Origin: Sorangium aterium
Lineage (GTDB): Bacteria > Myxococcota_A > Polyangia > Polyangiales > Polyangiaceae
DNA length: 64,000 nucleotides
Assembly: GCF_028368935.1 (NCBI RefSeq)
Contig: NZ_JAQNDK010000004.1
Coordinates: forward strand, 186,001-250,000
Direction: 5' to 3'
Numbering within the stretch: position 1 is the first letter of the stretch; every line of letters begins with the position of its first letter. The notes beneath the pieces are model-generated. The model had not been told where the DNA came from. It worked only from the letters and a program-made list of their open reading frames with translations, and made no database searches. The translations under genes and the position numbers were made by a program. This document shows, one piece after another, positions 36,502 to 44,901 of the stretch.

Positions 36502-36806
36502 AAGAAGTTCTTCAGGAGTGGGAAAAGTACGAGCCCGATGACGACCTATATGTTCCATCTGGAACGAGTGTCACCTTGAACACACCCGTCGTCATTCTTC
36601 CGTTCGATCGGCATCGTCCTCGGAGGGTCGAAGACCTCGAGTACATCCTGAGTTTTGAGCAAGTCAGGGACGCCATCGTCGGGCTCGAGGCCCAGCTTCG
36701 GCGCGATACGTCGGCTGAAGAGCGGCTCGTAGCGGTTCTTCATTACGCGCGACATGACGCGTTCATCGATCCCCAGCACGTGCCGGTGGGTAAATTGCGC
36801 GAATGA
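36483..36806 (+). CDS. Candidate immunity protein for the WHH toxin
   Basis: 107 residues, overlapping the toxin's 3' end by 19 bp, the standard place for a toxin's cognate immunity gene. It is small, acidic and soluble with no signal peptide (MGTPLLKEVLQEWEKYEPDDDLYVP). Base composition is AT-richer than the RHS body and like that of the toxin tip, so both were probably gained together. I do not recognise a named family with certainty. The immunity role rests on position and size. Confidence 0.7.
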   Translation: MGTPLLKEVLQEWEKYEPDDDLYVPSGTSVTLNTPVVILPFDRHRPRRVEDLEYILSFEQVRDAIVGLEAQLRRDTSAEERLVAVLHYARHDAFIDPQHVPVGKLRE

Positions 36807-36984
36807 ATCGGCTCGTCGCGCGGAAACCGACCATGTCCAGGTCGTCGGTCCGATGCTGCGCAACGCGCCCCTTGGCCTGCTCTACGCCGAGGTGCGCTTC
36901 CTCGCGTCTGAGTTCGCACTGCGGCTGCCCGCGTCGCGGTTCCGCCCGAGATTGCGCGTACCACGCTCCCGCCGGCCTTCGTCA

Positions 36985-37125
36985 AGAAGCACGTGAACGC
37001 GGCCACACACATCACATCCGTGAGCCCGATGACGATCTCGGCCTCGTCGAGACGGTCACTTACCCGGCGCCGTTCGTCGTGGCTCACGACCACGACGCGC
37101 ACGGCCACGCAAGTCGGACCGGTGA
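36985..37125 (+). pseudogene. RHS gene debris
   Basis: AAGCACGTGAACGCGGCC resembles the RHS body near 33308-33330. CGGTCACTTACCCGGCGCCG, followed by TTCGTCGTGGCTCACGACC, matches 34378-34430 with a 12-bp gap. The pieces are joined in the wrong spacing and frame, so they are leftovers of another RHS copy, typical of displaced tip cassettes. Confidence 0.75.
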
Positions 37126-37132
37126 TGCATCC

Positions 37133-37440
37133 ATGGGACGCGTCAAGCTGCTGTTCAAATAGGATGGCGACGTCGCCGACCACATCGAGATCGAGAGCGT
37201 ATGGGCGCTCCACCACGAGAACGGCTACCTAGTCGACAACATTTCATTTTGTGTTTGAAAATTGCGGACGGTGACGTCGAAGGTGCAGCAGGTCAAGCGA
37301 TCGTCAGGTCAGGGCGAAGACTTACGAGCGATCTGCCGCGGCTGGTTGCTGTGGACGTGCCTCCCAGCGTCCGCCATTCGCTGGTGCAGGGTGAGCGAGA
37401 GGGCCTGTTTGAATTGGGGGTAATGTGCCTTGGACAAAGG
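37133..37440 (+). pseudogene. Broken DUF4265-like gene, possible old immunity gene
   Basis: From ATG 37133 the reading MGRVKLLFK meets a TAG at 37160, then continues in frame as DGDVADHIEIESVWALHHENGYLVDNISF before a stop at 37256. The pattern of an ESLWA-like and a DNIPF-like block is that of DUF4265. A plausible C-terminal part, LVAVDVPPSVRHSLVQGEREG, lies in another frame at 37339-37400. So at least one nonsense and one frameshift change have occurred. DUF4265 assignment is from memory of the pattern; a role as immunity gene to the lost RHS tip is inference. Confidence 0.5.
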
Positions 37441-37522
37441 CCGTGGCCAGCGATATCGTCATCATGCTCGGTGGCATATGAAACCAAGGCTCTCTCGTTG
37501 AACCCTTGACCGATGACCGGGG

Positions 37523-39070
37523 CTATTCGCTGAACCGAAGCGTCTCGACCTTGATGCCGTCCTCCCCCGCGAACTCTTCGCCAGACCAATCCCAGCTCAC
37601 GCCGCCCTTACCCGGCGGTCCCAGTTCGTACCTGACGCCCTCCAGCGTGAGCTGGTCCTCGTCGAGGTAGGCGATGCCGATCGAGTCGCCGCCGCGTCCA
37701 GGGCCGCCGTAGCCGCCGTCGCCTCCTCGGCCGCCCTCGCCGCCGCCACACGACCAGGTGCCGTCCCCCACGGCCCCGCCCGGTGCACCTCGACCGCCGT
37801 CGCCGCCTCGCTCGGGCGGCCCGCCGTCACCACCTCCCCCGGCGTTGTCCGTCGTGAGCAGGCTGTCGCGCACGGTCAGCTTGGCGTGAAGCACGGCGAT
37901 GGCGATGCTTGGACGGCCGTTCCCGCCCGGTTGGCCGCCTCGACCTCCGCAGCCCCCCGCGCCGCCCGAACCGCCCGCTGCGCCCCCCTTGGAGGCCACG
38001 TCGCACACAGCGAGCCCGCCGCGACGCCCGCCTCCCCCGCCACCGCCCTGGCCCGGCATGCCGCGGCCCCCCTCGGCTGCCTTGTCGCCCTCCCATCCGG
38101 TCTCCGTGAGCCGCCCGATGCCCTTGCCAGCTGCGCCGGCCGCGCCCCACGTGCCGCTTTTCCCGGAGAAGCCGCTGGCGCAACCACCGTCTTCGCGGTT
38201 GCCGAGTCCTCCTTGCCCCTCGTGGCCGGGGTTCGGCGCGGGTACGGGCTCGCCGGCCTCTCCATCTCCAGCGCCGTCGGCGCGCCCGTCGCCGCCCTTG
38301 CCGCCGACGCTCGGGAGCCCGTCCTCGCACGGGTTCACCACCGCGGGTCCGCCGGCGACGGTGGCTGCCGAGCACGCATCCCCCCCGTAGATTCCGTGCC
38401 GCCCGTCAGGGGCTTGATTCAACCCGGGCCACCTCTCGCCATGGCCGCCACCAACTCCGTAGGATCCGTGGATCGCGCCCCGGGTGAACTCGACCACGGA
38501 GCCCGAACGAACGAGCATCCCGATATGGGTTCCGCCGGAGATGTCGACGTGGTCGATCGTCGAGACGCCATCGGCCGCCCCGGTGTCGCCGGCGCCTGCC
38601 GGCTCGACCGTCAGAACAATGGGAGATGGGCGCTCCCGGATGGTGATGCCGGTCGTGACACTCTCTTTGAAGCGTTCGAATGTCTGGCAATGAAGGCCTC
38701 CGTAGAGGTCCACGCCAGAGGGTAGGATGACGGACTCTTCAAAGACGTCGCTGCACACGAACACCCTTCCTCGACCGATGCGCGCCAGGGCAATCGCGCG
38801 CCGGAGAGAGCCAACCGGCCTGGCCTTGGTGCCTGGATTCGCGTCATCGCCGCCAAAGAAAAAAGTGTTGACGAATATGCCGCAGCCGTCGTCGAACCGA
38901 TCGGCCGCAAGGTGCTCGAGGCAGAGGGCTTCCGGCGGTGCTTCGTCCTGGCACGACGATGTGAGCGCACACGGCGGATCATCGGCGCCGATGGGGCCTG
39001 GCGCGCTCTCGCAGCCAACCGTGGCGAGAGAGAGGGCAAGGGGCAAGACCATCGTGTCTTTTGACATCAT
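37523..39070 (-). CDS. Glycine-rich DUF1565-like lipoprotein, copy A
   Basis: 515 residues from ATG 39070 (the next codon is also ATG), with GAGGAA upstream. The signal ends LATVGCE (lipobox). A DUF1565-like opening, GGDDANPGTKARPVGSLRRAIALA, leads to a right-handed beta-helix-like region (FEESVILPSGVDLYGG). The C-terminal 300 residues are dominated by GGxGGxGG runs interrupted by short hydrophobic strands, SIAIAVLHAKLTVRD and SIGIAYLDEDQLTLEG. It is a paralogue of the next gene, 35 bp away on the same transcript. Surface display or adhesion is plausible. A fragment of this gene type also lies at 29354-29417. Confidence 0.8.
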   Translation of the reverse strand: MMSKDTMVLPLALSLATVGCESAPGPIGADDPPCALTSSCQDEAPPEALCLEHLAADRFDDGCGIFVNTFFFGGDDANPGTKARPVGSLRRAIALARIGRGRVFVCSDVFEESVILPSGVDLYGGLHCQTFERFKESVTTGITIRERPSPIVLTVEPAGAGDTGAADGVSTIDHVDISGGTHIGMLVRSGSVVEFTRGAIHGSYGVGGGHGERWPGLNQAPDGRHGIYGGDACSAATVAGGPAVVNPCEDGLPSVGGKGGDGRADGAGDGEAGEPVPAPNPGHEGQGGLGNREDGGCASGFSGKSGTWGAAGAAGKGIGRLTETGWEGDKAAEGGRGMPGQGGGGGGGRRGGLAVCDVASKGGAAGGSGGAGGCGGRGGQPGGNGRPSIAIAVLHAKLTVRDSLLTTDNAGGGGDGGPPERGGDGGRGAPGGAVGDGTWSCGGGEGGRGGDGGYGGPGRGGDSIGIAYLDEDQLTLEGVRYELGPPGKGGVSWDWSGEEFAGEDGIKVETLRFSE

Positions 39071-39105
39071 CGGTATTCCTCGACGGCGGCGCCGCGGTGA
39101 GCGAC

Positions 39106-40746
39106 TCAACGGGGCGGCTCGTTTGCCGCACCGAAACGATAGAGTTGACCTCGTGGGCCGCGCGCGCCGCTGCCCACCTCCTCATTGACATCGGCGTTGC
39201 CTGCGGGGCCGCCTTCTCCAGCTCCCCCAACCTCGAAGGTCGTGCCGGGCAGGATGGTCAGATGGGGGACCACGTACGCGATGCCGACGGCAGCGCCGCC
39301 GAGCCCGCCGCCCGCATCACCTCCGCGGCCGCCGTTGCCGCCGAGGCCACCAGCACATGCCTCCCACATGTTCGTGTTAGTGAAGCCCTTCCCCCCGTGG
39401 CCGCCGAACCGCCCAACGCCGCCTGGTTGACCAGTTCCGCCGACCCCGCCATTGCCGCCGTTGCCTGCGACAACCTTCGTGGCGTCGAGTTCTAGCTCCG
39501 AGTCCTCCAGTGCAACGATGGCGATGCTCGCTCCGCCATAGCCGCCGCCCCGGCCTCCCTGGCCGCCGCAACCTCCGCTCCCCCCCGAGCCGCCGGCCGC
39601 ACCGCTTTGAGGGCGGTCTCCAGGACACGCAACCATGGGCCCACGCGATTTGCTGCCGCCGCCGCCGCCCCCCCCTTGGCCGGCGCCGCCCTTCTTTCCA
39701 TCCTCACCCCGGACACCCACCCATCCGTGGATGTTGAGGTAGCCTTCACCTGCCGCGCTGTCAGCGCGGCCACCGCTGGCACCGGGCGCACCGTCTCCCC
39801 CCTTCGTGCACGGATCGCTGCCCGCGCCGAGCCCCGCAATCCCGTAGCCTTGCGGATTTTCCGCAGGCTCCGGCTTTCCTGGCATGCCATCGCGGCCGAC
39901 GTCGAGTCCGCCGTCGCCGCCGTATCCGCCCGTCGACTCGCTCCCATCGTCGCACATGGTCACGACGGGCAGGGCGCCCACGGCGGCGTCCGCGGTACAT
40001 GCGTCCGCGCCGTGGTTCCCCTGCTCGCCGTCCTTCGCGCGGACGCTGAGCGCGTCCTTGCCCGCCTCCCCGTCCTTGCCGTTGCCCGCGATGACATCGC
40101 TCGACGCCACCCTGGCCTTGGCACCCGGACTCAAGATCATCGCGATCGACGACTTTCCATCGCTCGCGGAGGCGTCGGCCGCCACGGCGTGCACGCCGAA
40201 GATCACGGAGGTCGCGTCGTCCCCTACGATGACCGCGTCGTTCCCCCCGAGGACCCGCAGCGGGATCCCCTCCGCCGGAGCGATGATCGTCGGGTGATCC
40301 GGCCCGCCGAAGGACCCCTCATACGACCACTCGCCGTCCTCGCAGCGCCGCCCGCCCCAGAAATCGACGCCCGAGGGCAACACGAGCGCCTCCTCGAACC
40401 TCCCGCCGCAAGCGTACACGCGCCGGGTCGCTGCCTCGCCGTGGCGTCGCCCGTGCGCGGCGAGCCCGACCGCGTGTTGCAAGGTCTTCACGGGCGCATC
40501 CTTCGTGCCGGGGTGCTTGTCGTCACCGTTCTCGCTGACGAACACGCCGCATTTGTCGAGCGCTGGCGCTGTGCTGGGCTCTCCCGCGCACGGGTCGAGC
40601 GGAGGCTCCGGCTCGGGAGCACACGCGAGCTTTTCCGAGCAATCATCGGAATAGCTAGCGCAAGCCGTCAGCGTACCGGCTCCCCACAAGCAGACTGTGA
40701 GGGCGATGACCGGCCTCACGGCGCCTCGGCCCGTCATCGCCGCCAT
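39106..40746 (-). CDS. Glycine-rich DUF1565-like lipoprotein, copy B
   Basis: 546 residues from ATG 40746 (AGGGGG about 9 bp upstream); an ATG at 40773 would overlap the upstream stop by 7 bp and add 9 residues. The signal ends TLTACAS (lipobox). It has the same order as copy A: FVSENGDDKHPGTKDAPVKTLQHAVGLA, RFEEALVLPSGVDFWGGRRCEDGEW, then Gly-rich repeats with strands such as ASIAIVALEDSELELDATKV and AAVGIAYVVPHLTI. The hydrophobic strands alternate with GGxGG blocks, which fits a beta-helix with flexible Gly loops. Function unknown. Middle gene of a three-gene minus-strand operon. Confidence 0.8.
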   Translation of the reverse strand: MAAMTGRGAVRPVIALTVCLWGAGTLTACASYSDDCSEKLACAPEPEPPLDPCAGEPSTAPALDKCGVFVSENGDDKHPGTKDAPVKTLQHAVGLAAHGRRHGEAATRRVYACGGRFEEALVLPSGVDFWGGRRCEDGEWSYEGSFGGPDHPTIIAPAEGIPLRVLGGNDAVIVGDDATSVIFGVHAVAADASASDGKSSIAMILSPGAKARVASSDVIAGNGKDGEAGKDALSVRAKDGEQGNHGADACTADAAVGALPVVTMCDDGSESTGGYGGDGGLDVGRDGMPGKPEPAENPQGYGIAGLGAGSDPCTKGGDGAPGASGGRADSAAGEGYLNIHGWVGVRGEDGKKGGAGQGGGGGGGSKSRGPMVACPGDRPQSGAAGGSGGSGGCGGQGGRGGGYGGASIAIVALEDSELELDATKVVAGNGGNGGVGGTGQPGGVGRFGGHGGKGFTNTNMWEACAGGLGGNGGRGGDAGGGLGGAAVGIAYVVPHLTILPGTTFEVGGAGEGGPAGNADVNEEVGSGARGPRGQLYRFGAANEPPR

Positions 40747-40766
40747 TCTCTCGGCCCCCTTCGTGC

Positions 40767-41888
40767 TCACCATTCGCCCTCGATTCGCGCGCCGATCTCG
40801 CTCCCATTCGCCACGGGCGAGACATTGACTCGATCCCCAGCCGGTTTGACTCCCAGGAAGGAGAAGTCCGTGAAGAATGACGCGGCGGTCATGGCCCCGA
40901 GGACACCGCCGGTGATCACCGCGGCCAGCCCGGCGCGGCCGTACGTGTTGCGCGCGTCCTGAAGGCGCGCCAGCTCGCCACACGGCGAGTTTCGAGGCGC
41001 GTGCCAGCACATCGACGCGCTCGATGACGGCTCGGCCTGGAGCAGGTCACGCCGGGCGCTCAGGTCGTCATCGAGCTTGCCCGCCCGAACGATGAGGATG
41101 GTGCCCACCGCCACGCCCGCCGTCGAGACGGCGATCCCCGTGATGCGCAGCGTCCCCGGCCAGGAGGCCCACGGGCTGGGAGCCTGCGCGCGCGCGGCGG
41201 GCAACCTGCGCGCTGAGGCCGGCGCCGCTGTCGCGGTCTCCTTGGCGCTGCTCGCCTCCTTGGCGCTGCTCGCCGCCGCACGGGGCAGCTGCATCGTGAT
41301 CTCGTGCTCCGCGCCTGCCACGGCGAGGAACGAATGGAGCGCCTCCTCACGGCCCGGTGCGCGGGCCCGCACCATGTGTTTGCCTGGCTCGAAGAAGCGC
41401 GTGTACGTCCGTGCAACCTGGTCGATGCGCTCGCCGTCGATGAACACCTCGGCGTCGGGCGGATCGACCCCGAGCACGAGCGTCGCGATGTGCTTCGCTG
41501 CCTCGCGCTGTCCTGCCTCGAACCGCCGCCGGAGCGCGTCCGGAAGCGCTTCGCGCTGTTCCAGGCTCCTGGAGAGGTGCTCGGCCGCGTCGCGGTACCT
41601 GTGCAGCGCGACCTCGCAAAGGCCGAGCTCACCGGCGAGCTCCGCGCGCTCTCGCTCGGTGCTGGTCGTCGGGTCTGCGGCGTCGAAAGCAGCCTTGTAG
41701 GCAGCGTGCGCCTCGACCCACTGCCCGGCATTGCGCGCCCTCTGACCACGGCGAACATGGTCCTTCACCGAGGAACTGCCGCTCGGTTTCGCCTTCGCTT
41801 GAATGTCGTCCGCGCTGGCCGAGCGCGTGAGTCCTGTCGCGACCCCGAGCGCAAGAAAGATCGAGAGAGAATGCGCGATGCAACGCAT
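40767..41888 (-). CDS. TPR-like and PEGA-domain membrane protein
   Basis: 373 residues with an N-terminal signal (FLALGVATGLTRSASA). Residues about 40-130 form TPR-like helices (RRGQRARNAGQWVEAHAAYKAAFDAA; AAEHLSRSLEQREALP). A PEGA domain follows (about 137-180; LVLGVDPPDAEVFIDGERI). After an Ala/Pro linker come two membrane segments (ITGIAVSTAGVAVGTILIVRA and AGLAAVITGGVLGAMTAASFF). Such proteins are abundant in Polyangiales and often sit beside sigma factors. It heads the operon with the two Gly-rich lipoproteins and is divergent from the sigma gene. Possible role: periplasmic scaffold. No enzyme motif. Confidence 0.82.
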   Translation of the reverse strand: MRCIAHSLSIFLALGVATGLTRSASADDIQAKAKPSGSSSVKDHVRRGQRARNAGQWVEAHAAYKAAFDAADPTTSTERERAELAGELGLCEVALHRYRDAAEHLSRSLEQREALPDALRRRFEAGQREAAKHIATLVLGVDPPDAEVFIDGERIDQVARTYTRFFEPGKHMVRARAPGREEALHSFLAVAGAEHEITMQLPRAAASSAKEASSAKETATAAPASARRLPAARAQAPSPWASWPGTLRITGIAVSTAGVAVGTILIVRAGKLDDDLSARRDLLQAEPSSSASMCWHAPRNSPCGELARLQDARNTYGRAGLAAVITGGVLGAMTAASFFTDFSFLGVKPAGDRVNVSPVANGSEIGARIEGEW

Positions 41889-42048
41889 CCAGTCACGCTA
41901 GTGATGCCGTCCTCTTGGCGTCAATCGACAGAAATCGCCAGATTGGATCCGTTTTTGTGAGAATTTTCGGCCGATCAGTTGAATGCGCTCAGCCGTTCGC
42001 AAGGGTCGACTGAATGTGGGTAATTATTCTACATTGCACTACATTATC

Positions 42049-42064
42049 TGACCAAAATTGGTCA
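42049..42064. promoter_or_regulatory. Operator-like inverted repeat in the divergent promoter region
   Basis: TGACCAA-AA-TTGGTCA is a perfect 7-bp inverted repeat with a 2-bp spacer. It lies 39 bp before the sigma gene GTG, in an AT-rich patch between the divergent TPR/PEGA and sigma genes, so it could control both. Confidence 0.55.
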
Positions 42065-42102
42065 CCGTCTCATTTCTTTGAAGCCTTTCGACCGGCTCAA
42101 GT

Positions 42103-43206
42103 GTGCTGCCTACCGTGGACAAGCCAGCACCCGTCTCCCCCGGCTTCGAGCTCTTCCGGCGCCTCGCGCGGCGCCACGGCGTGCCGGAGCGAAACGCCGA
42201 GGATGTCGCCCAGGAAGCGCTGCTGCGGGGGCTGGAGGCCGACAAGCGGCTCGACCCGGGGGGAGACCCAGCCCCGTACCGCGTCACGATCGCCGTCAAC
42301 CAGGCGCGCAACCACGTCCGTGACGCCCGCTGCCGCGGCGAGGTGCTGACGTCGTTCGATGAGTGCGAGATCCGAGACGAGTGCCCCACCCCGGAAGAGC
42401 TGCTCCGGAGACGGCAGCAGGAAGAGTTCACGCGGGAGCTGATAGACCAGCTCGATCCCAAGTACAGGGATCTCGTGATCAAGCACGATCTCCAGGACGT
42501 CCCGCTCGCCGAGATCGCCGCCGAGCAGGGACTCCCGCTGGCCACGGTGAAGACGCGACACTGGCGGGCGCACAAGGAGCTCCGGGTGCAGCGGGAGCGG
42601 TGGCAGGCGCAGGAGCGCTCGCAGGGAAGGGACGACAGCGCCTTCCTGTCGCTCGCGCTGGGTTTCCGCCGTCGCGCGTCGTGGGTGGCCTCGCTGCGCC
42701 ATCTGGGGGTGAGGATCCTCGTTCAGTCGGCGCTCGTCCTGGTGACCGGCGCGATCGTCTCCGCTGTGCCGCCCTTGGCCGACCTGGAATCGTGGCTCGG
42801 GGCGGCGGCGGTCCGCGTCCCCGTCACCCCGCCTGCAGCGCAGGATGCTGTGGCGTCCCCTGCGCGAGACGGCGCGCACGGCGCCGCGGCGCCCGCCGCG
42901 CCGATCGCGCGTGAGATATCGTCGGTCAGCGATCAAGGAAGCGCGCGTGCGCAGGCGGCGGCGAGCAGCACGCCCGCTCCCTCGACCAGGACCAACGGGC
43001 GGCCCGCATCTCCAGCGAGGGCCATTCGACCGACCGTCATCAGCGAGCACGAGAGGAGCCTGATCGACCAGGCCCGGAGGGCTATCGAGGCTGGCAATGC
43101 CATGGCCGACGTCGAGGCGCTCCAGCTGCTGCACGCCCACGCGCGGGAGTTCCCCGATGGGCTGCTCGCCGCCGAGCGCGAGGCAATGCTCCGACAGCTG
43201 CGCTGA
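42103..43206 (+). CDS. ECF-like sigma factor with a membrane-anchored C-terminal extension
   Basis: 367 residues from a GTG start at 42103. Sigma region 2 is seen in RHGVPERNAEDVAQEALLRG (about residues 24-45) and region 4 in LDPKYRDLVIKHDLQDVPLAEIAAEQGLPLATVKTR (about 125-160). Beyond the normal end (about residue 190) there is a membrane segment, ILVQSALVLVTGAIVSAVPPL, then an Ala/Pro-rich region and a C-terminal helical block (RSLIDQARRAIEAGN). The extension would place a domain outside the cytoplasm, resembling fused anti-sigma or TPR-tail designs. It starts the sigma / HTH / sigma operon. Regulated proteolysis to free the sigma part is an inference. Confidence 0.85.
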   Translation: MLPTVDKPAPVSPGFELFRRLARRHGVPERNAEDVAQEALLRGLEADKRLDPGGDPAPYRVTIAVNQARNHVRDARCRGEVLTSFDECEIRDECPTPEELLRRRQQEEFTRELIDQLDPKYRDLVIKHDLQDVPLAEIAAEQGLPLATVKTRHWRAHKELRVQRERWQAQERSQGRDDSAFLSLALGFRRRASWVASLRHLGVRILVQSALVLVTGAIVSAVPPLADLESWLGAAAVRVPVTPPAAQDAVASPARDGAHGAAAPAAPIAREISSVSDQGSARAQAAASSTPAPSTRTNGRPASPARAIRPTVISEHERSLIDQARRAIEAGNAMADVEALQLLHAHAREFPDGLLAAEREAMLRQLR

Positions 43207-43325
43207 GCCACCGGCAGTGCTCTGACGGCAAGCAGGCGGGGACGCTCGTGATGTCTTCGGACAGCACAAGGCTTCGATCCGCCTTGTTCCCGACAAGAAC
43301 GGTCACGTCCAGGAAACGAAACGCG

Positions 43326-44237
43326 ATGACGACGATGGAGGATCTGCTCGGTGCGATGTGGCTCATTTCGCCGCTCGGGCTCGCGATGATAGCCTGCGTC
43401 GCGATCGGCTTCGCCGTCACCGCGCGCGAAGCGCTGGGACGCGAGCGCGGGCTTCGCGAGGCGCGCGAGCATGCGCAGGATGACGAGGCGGCAGCCCTCA
43501 CCGAGGCGAAGGAGCAGGCAGCGGCGGAGCGGGACCGATACCGGCGCCTGCTGGACTGTCACATCGATGCGGCGCTCGCAGAGCTGACAGACGTCCGCGC
43601 GCGCCCCGTCCCCAGGCCAGGCAGGGTCCTCGAGTCGCTCTGCGCGACGAACCCTTCGTGGAGGAGAAAGCTGGCCGAGAGTACGGGGTTATCGCCGAGG
43701 GAGGTGGAGCAGTTGCTCAGGAGCGACCTTCCCATGACGCCCGGCCTTGCCCGGCAGCTGGAGGCGTTCACCGGCACGCCTGCTCGGTACTGGGAGCGCC
43801 TGTGGCGGCTGCACGACGACTACCGGACCGACGCAGAGCAGACCCCGGTGATCCAGGTGGGCGAGCCCGTCACCAGGCGCGAGAGCTCGGCGCGTCCCGC
43901 GTCGGCATCGTCCCCGGCGCCGAGCTCGGCGCCGCCGCCTCCGCCCACGATGCCTCCTCGCGCGCTCGACGTTCCTCCGCCCGTGGTGCCGTCTCCCGAG
44001 CTCGTTGCCAGGAGCCCGCGGGCGAAGCTCCCTCCGCCACCGGTGCCGCGGCTTCGATCGCCGCTCCCTGTCCGCGCCGCCGCAGGGGCGGAGCTCGCCG
44101 GGCGAGCTGCGACGTTGACGAGCGTCCCGCTACAGCGTGACGAAGCGGGGGCGAGCTCCGCTGACGCGTCCGATTGGGAGGATGCAGAGCGCTCGCCGCT
44201 AAAAACGACACTTCCGGGAGTAGGGAGCCATGGGTGA
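43326..44237 (+). CDS. Membrane-anchored protein with HigA/XRE-like helix-turn-helix
   Basis: 303 residues from ATG 43326; an ATG 78 bp upstream is in frame but less likely. One N-terminal membrane segment (WLISPLGLAMIACVAIGFAVTA) is followed by a charged coiled coil (about residues 35-85). An HTH-like block follows: NPSWRRKLAESTGLSPREVEQLLRSDLPMTPGLARQLEAFTGTPARYWERL, where the final part matches HigA/VapI-type antitoxin folds. The last 130 residues are Pro/Ala-rich and disordered. It lies between two sigma-factor genes and overlaps the second by 8 bp. A membrane-tethered regulator that controls one of the sigmas is plausible but unproven. Confidence 0.72.
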   Translation: MTTMEDLLGAMWLISPLGLAMIACVAIGFAVTAREALGRERGLREAREHAQDDEAAALTEAKEQAAAERDRYRRLLDCHIDAALAELTDVRARPVPRPGRVLESLCATNPSWRRKLAESTGLSPREVEQLLRSDLPMTPGLARQLEAFTGTPARYWERLWRLHDDYRTDAEQTPVIQVGEPVTRRESSARPASASSPAPSSAPPPPPTMPPRALDVPPPVVPSPELVARSPRAKLPPPPVPRLRSPLPVRAAAGAELAGRAATLTSVPLQRDEAGASSADASDWEDAERSPLKTTLPGVGSHG

Positions 44238-44901
44238 GCGCCACCGTGCCTCGGATGCGGTGGACCTGGGCATGCGCCCCGAGGCACGCGTTGCATTCGA
44301 TGCCATCGTGCAGCAAAGGCCCATGATCAGGGACAGGCTGCGCCGCCTCCAGGTTCCAGAGTGCGACCGAGACGACGTGATGCAGGATATCCTGCTCTCC
44401 GTATGGAGGACAGTCGAGGCAGGAGCGGTCCCTGCGCGCGAGCACCTGTCGATGAAGCAGGCCACGAGGCGCTGGCTGGATGTGGTCGTGTGGCACCATA
44501 CGACGCATTACAGGGAGTTCCAGCGTCGGTGGGAGAAAGGCCGCGATTCGTATGCGCATGCGGCGATCGATGACCCTATGCCGTCGCCGTTCGGGCAGGT
44601 GGAGGCGCGGCTCAGCCTCCGCCACCTGGACCGGATCGATCCTGCGCTGCGCGACGTCTTGGTGGACGCCGCTCTGGGACATACGGTGGAGGAGATAACG
44701 GCCGAGCTCGGTCAGGACCCCAGCACGATCCAGGAGCGTCTGGCGCGCGGAAGAGAGCAGCTCCGGAGGACGCTGCGCTCGACCGCAGGGCGCCGCTGCC
44801 AGAATTCGTGCTCGCTGCCCTGGGGGACGGCCTCGGTCACTCCAGATCAGGCCGCGCGCTGCCCATGCCGATGGCCCACGCCATCGTGTAACGCGCGTTG
44901 A
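44230..44901 (+). CDS. ECF-like sigma factor, second of the operon
   Basis: 223 residues; its ATG overlaps the end of the HTH gene by 8 bp. Region 2 shows RRLQVPECDRDDVMQDILLSVWR (about residues 38-58). A WLDVVVWHHTTHYREFQRRW block follows, then a region 4-like HLDRIDPALRDVLVDAALGHTVEEITAELGQDPSTIQERLARGREQLRRTL (about 138-190). The last 30 residues, rich in Cys and Pro, run antisense into the ATP-grasp gene by 65 bp and may not be conserved. Function: transcription initiation at a limited regulon, probably in concert with the co-transcribed HTH protein. Confidence 0.8.
   Translation: MGERHRASDAVDLGMRPEARVAFDAIVQQRPMIRDRLRRLQVPECDRDDVMQDILLSVWRTVEAGAVPAREHLSMKQATRRWLDVVVWHHTTHYREFQRRWEKGRDSYAHAAIDDPMPSPFGQVEARLSLRHLDRIDPALRDVLVDAALGHTVEEITAELGQDPSTIQERLARGREQLRRTLRSTAGRRCQNSCSLPWGTASVTPDQAARCPCRWPTPSCNAR

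Larger units (their letters stand above)
36807..37522. other. Degenerate zone downstream of the immunity gene
   Basis: About 716 bp with no intact gene. It holds scrambled RHS fragments and a broken DUF4265-like gene, annotated separately. The stretch 37400-37520 has low GC for this genome and no recognisable content. Confidence 0.6.
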
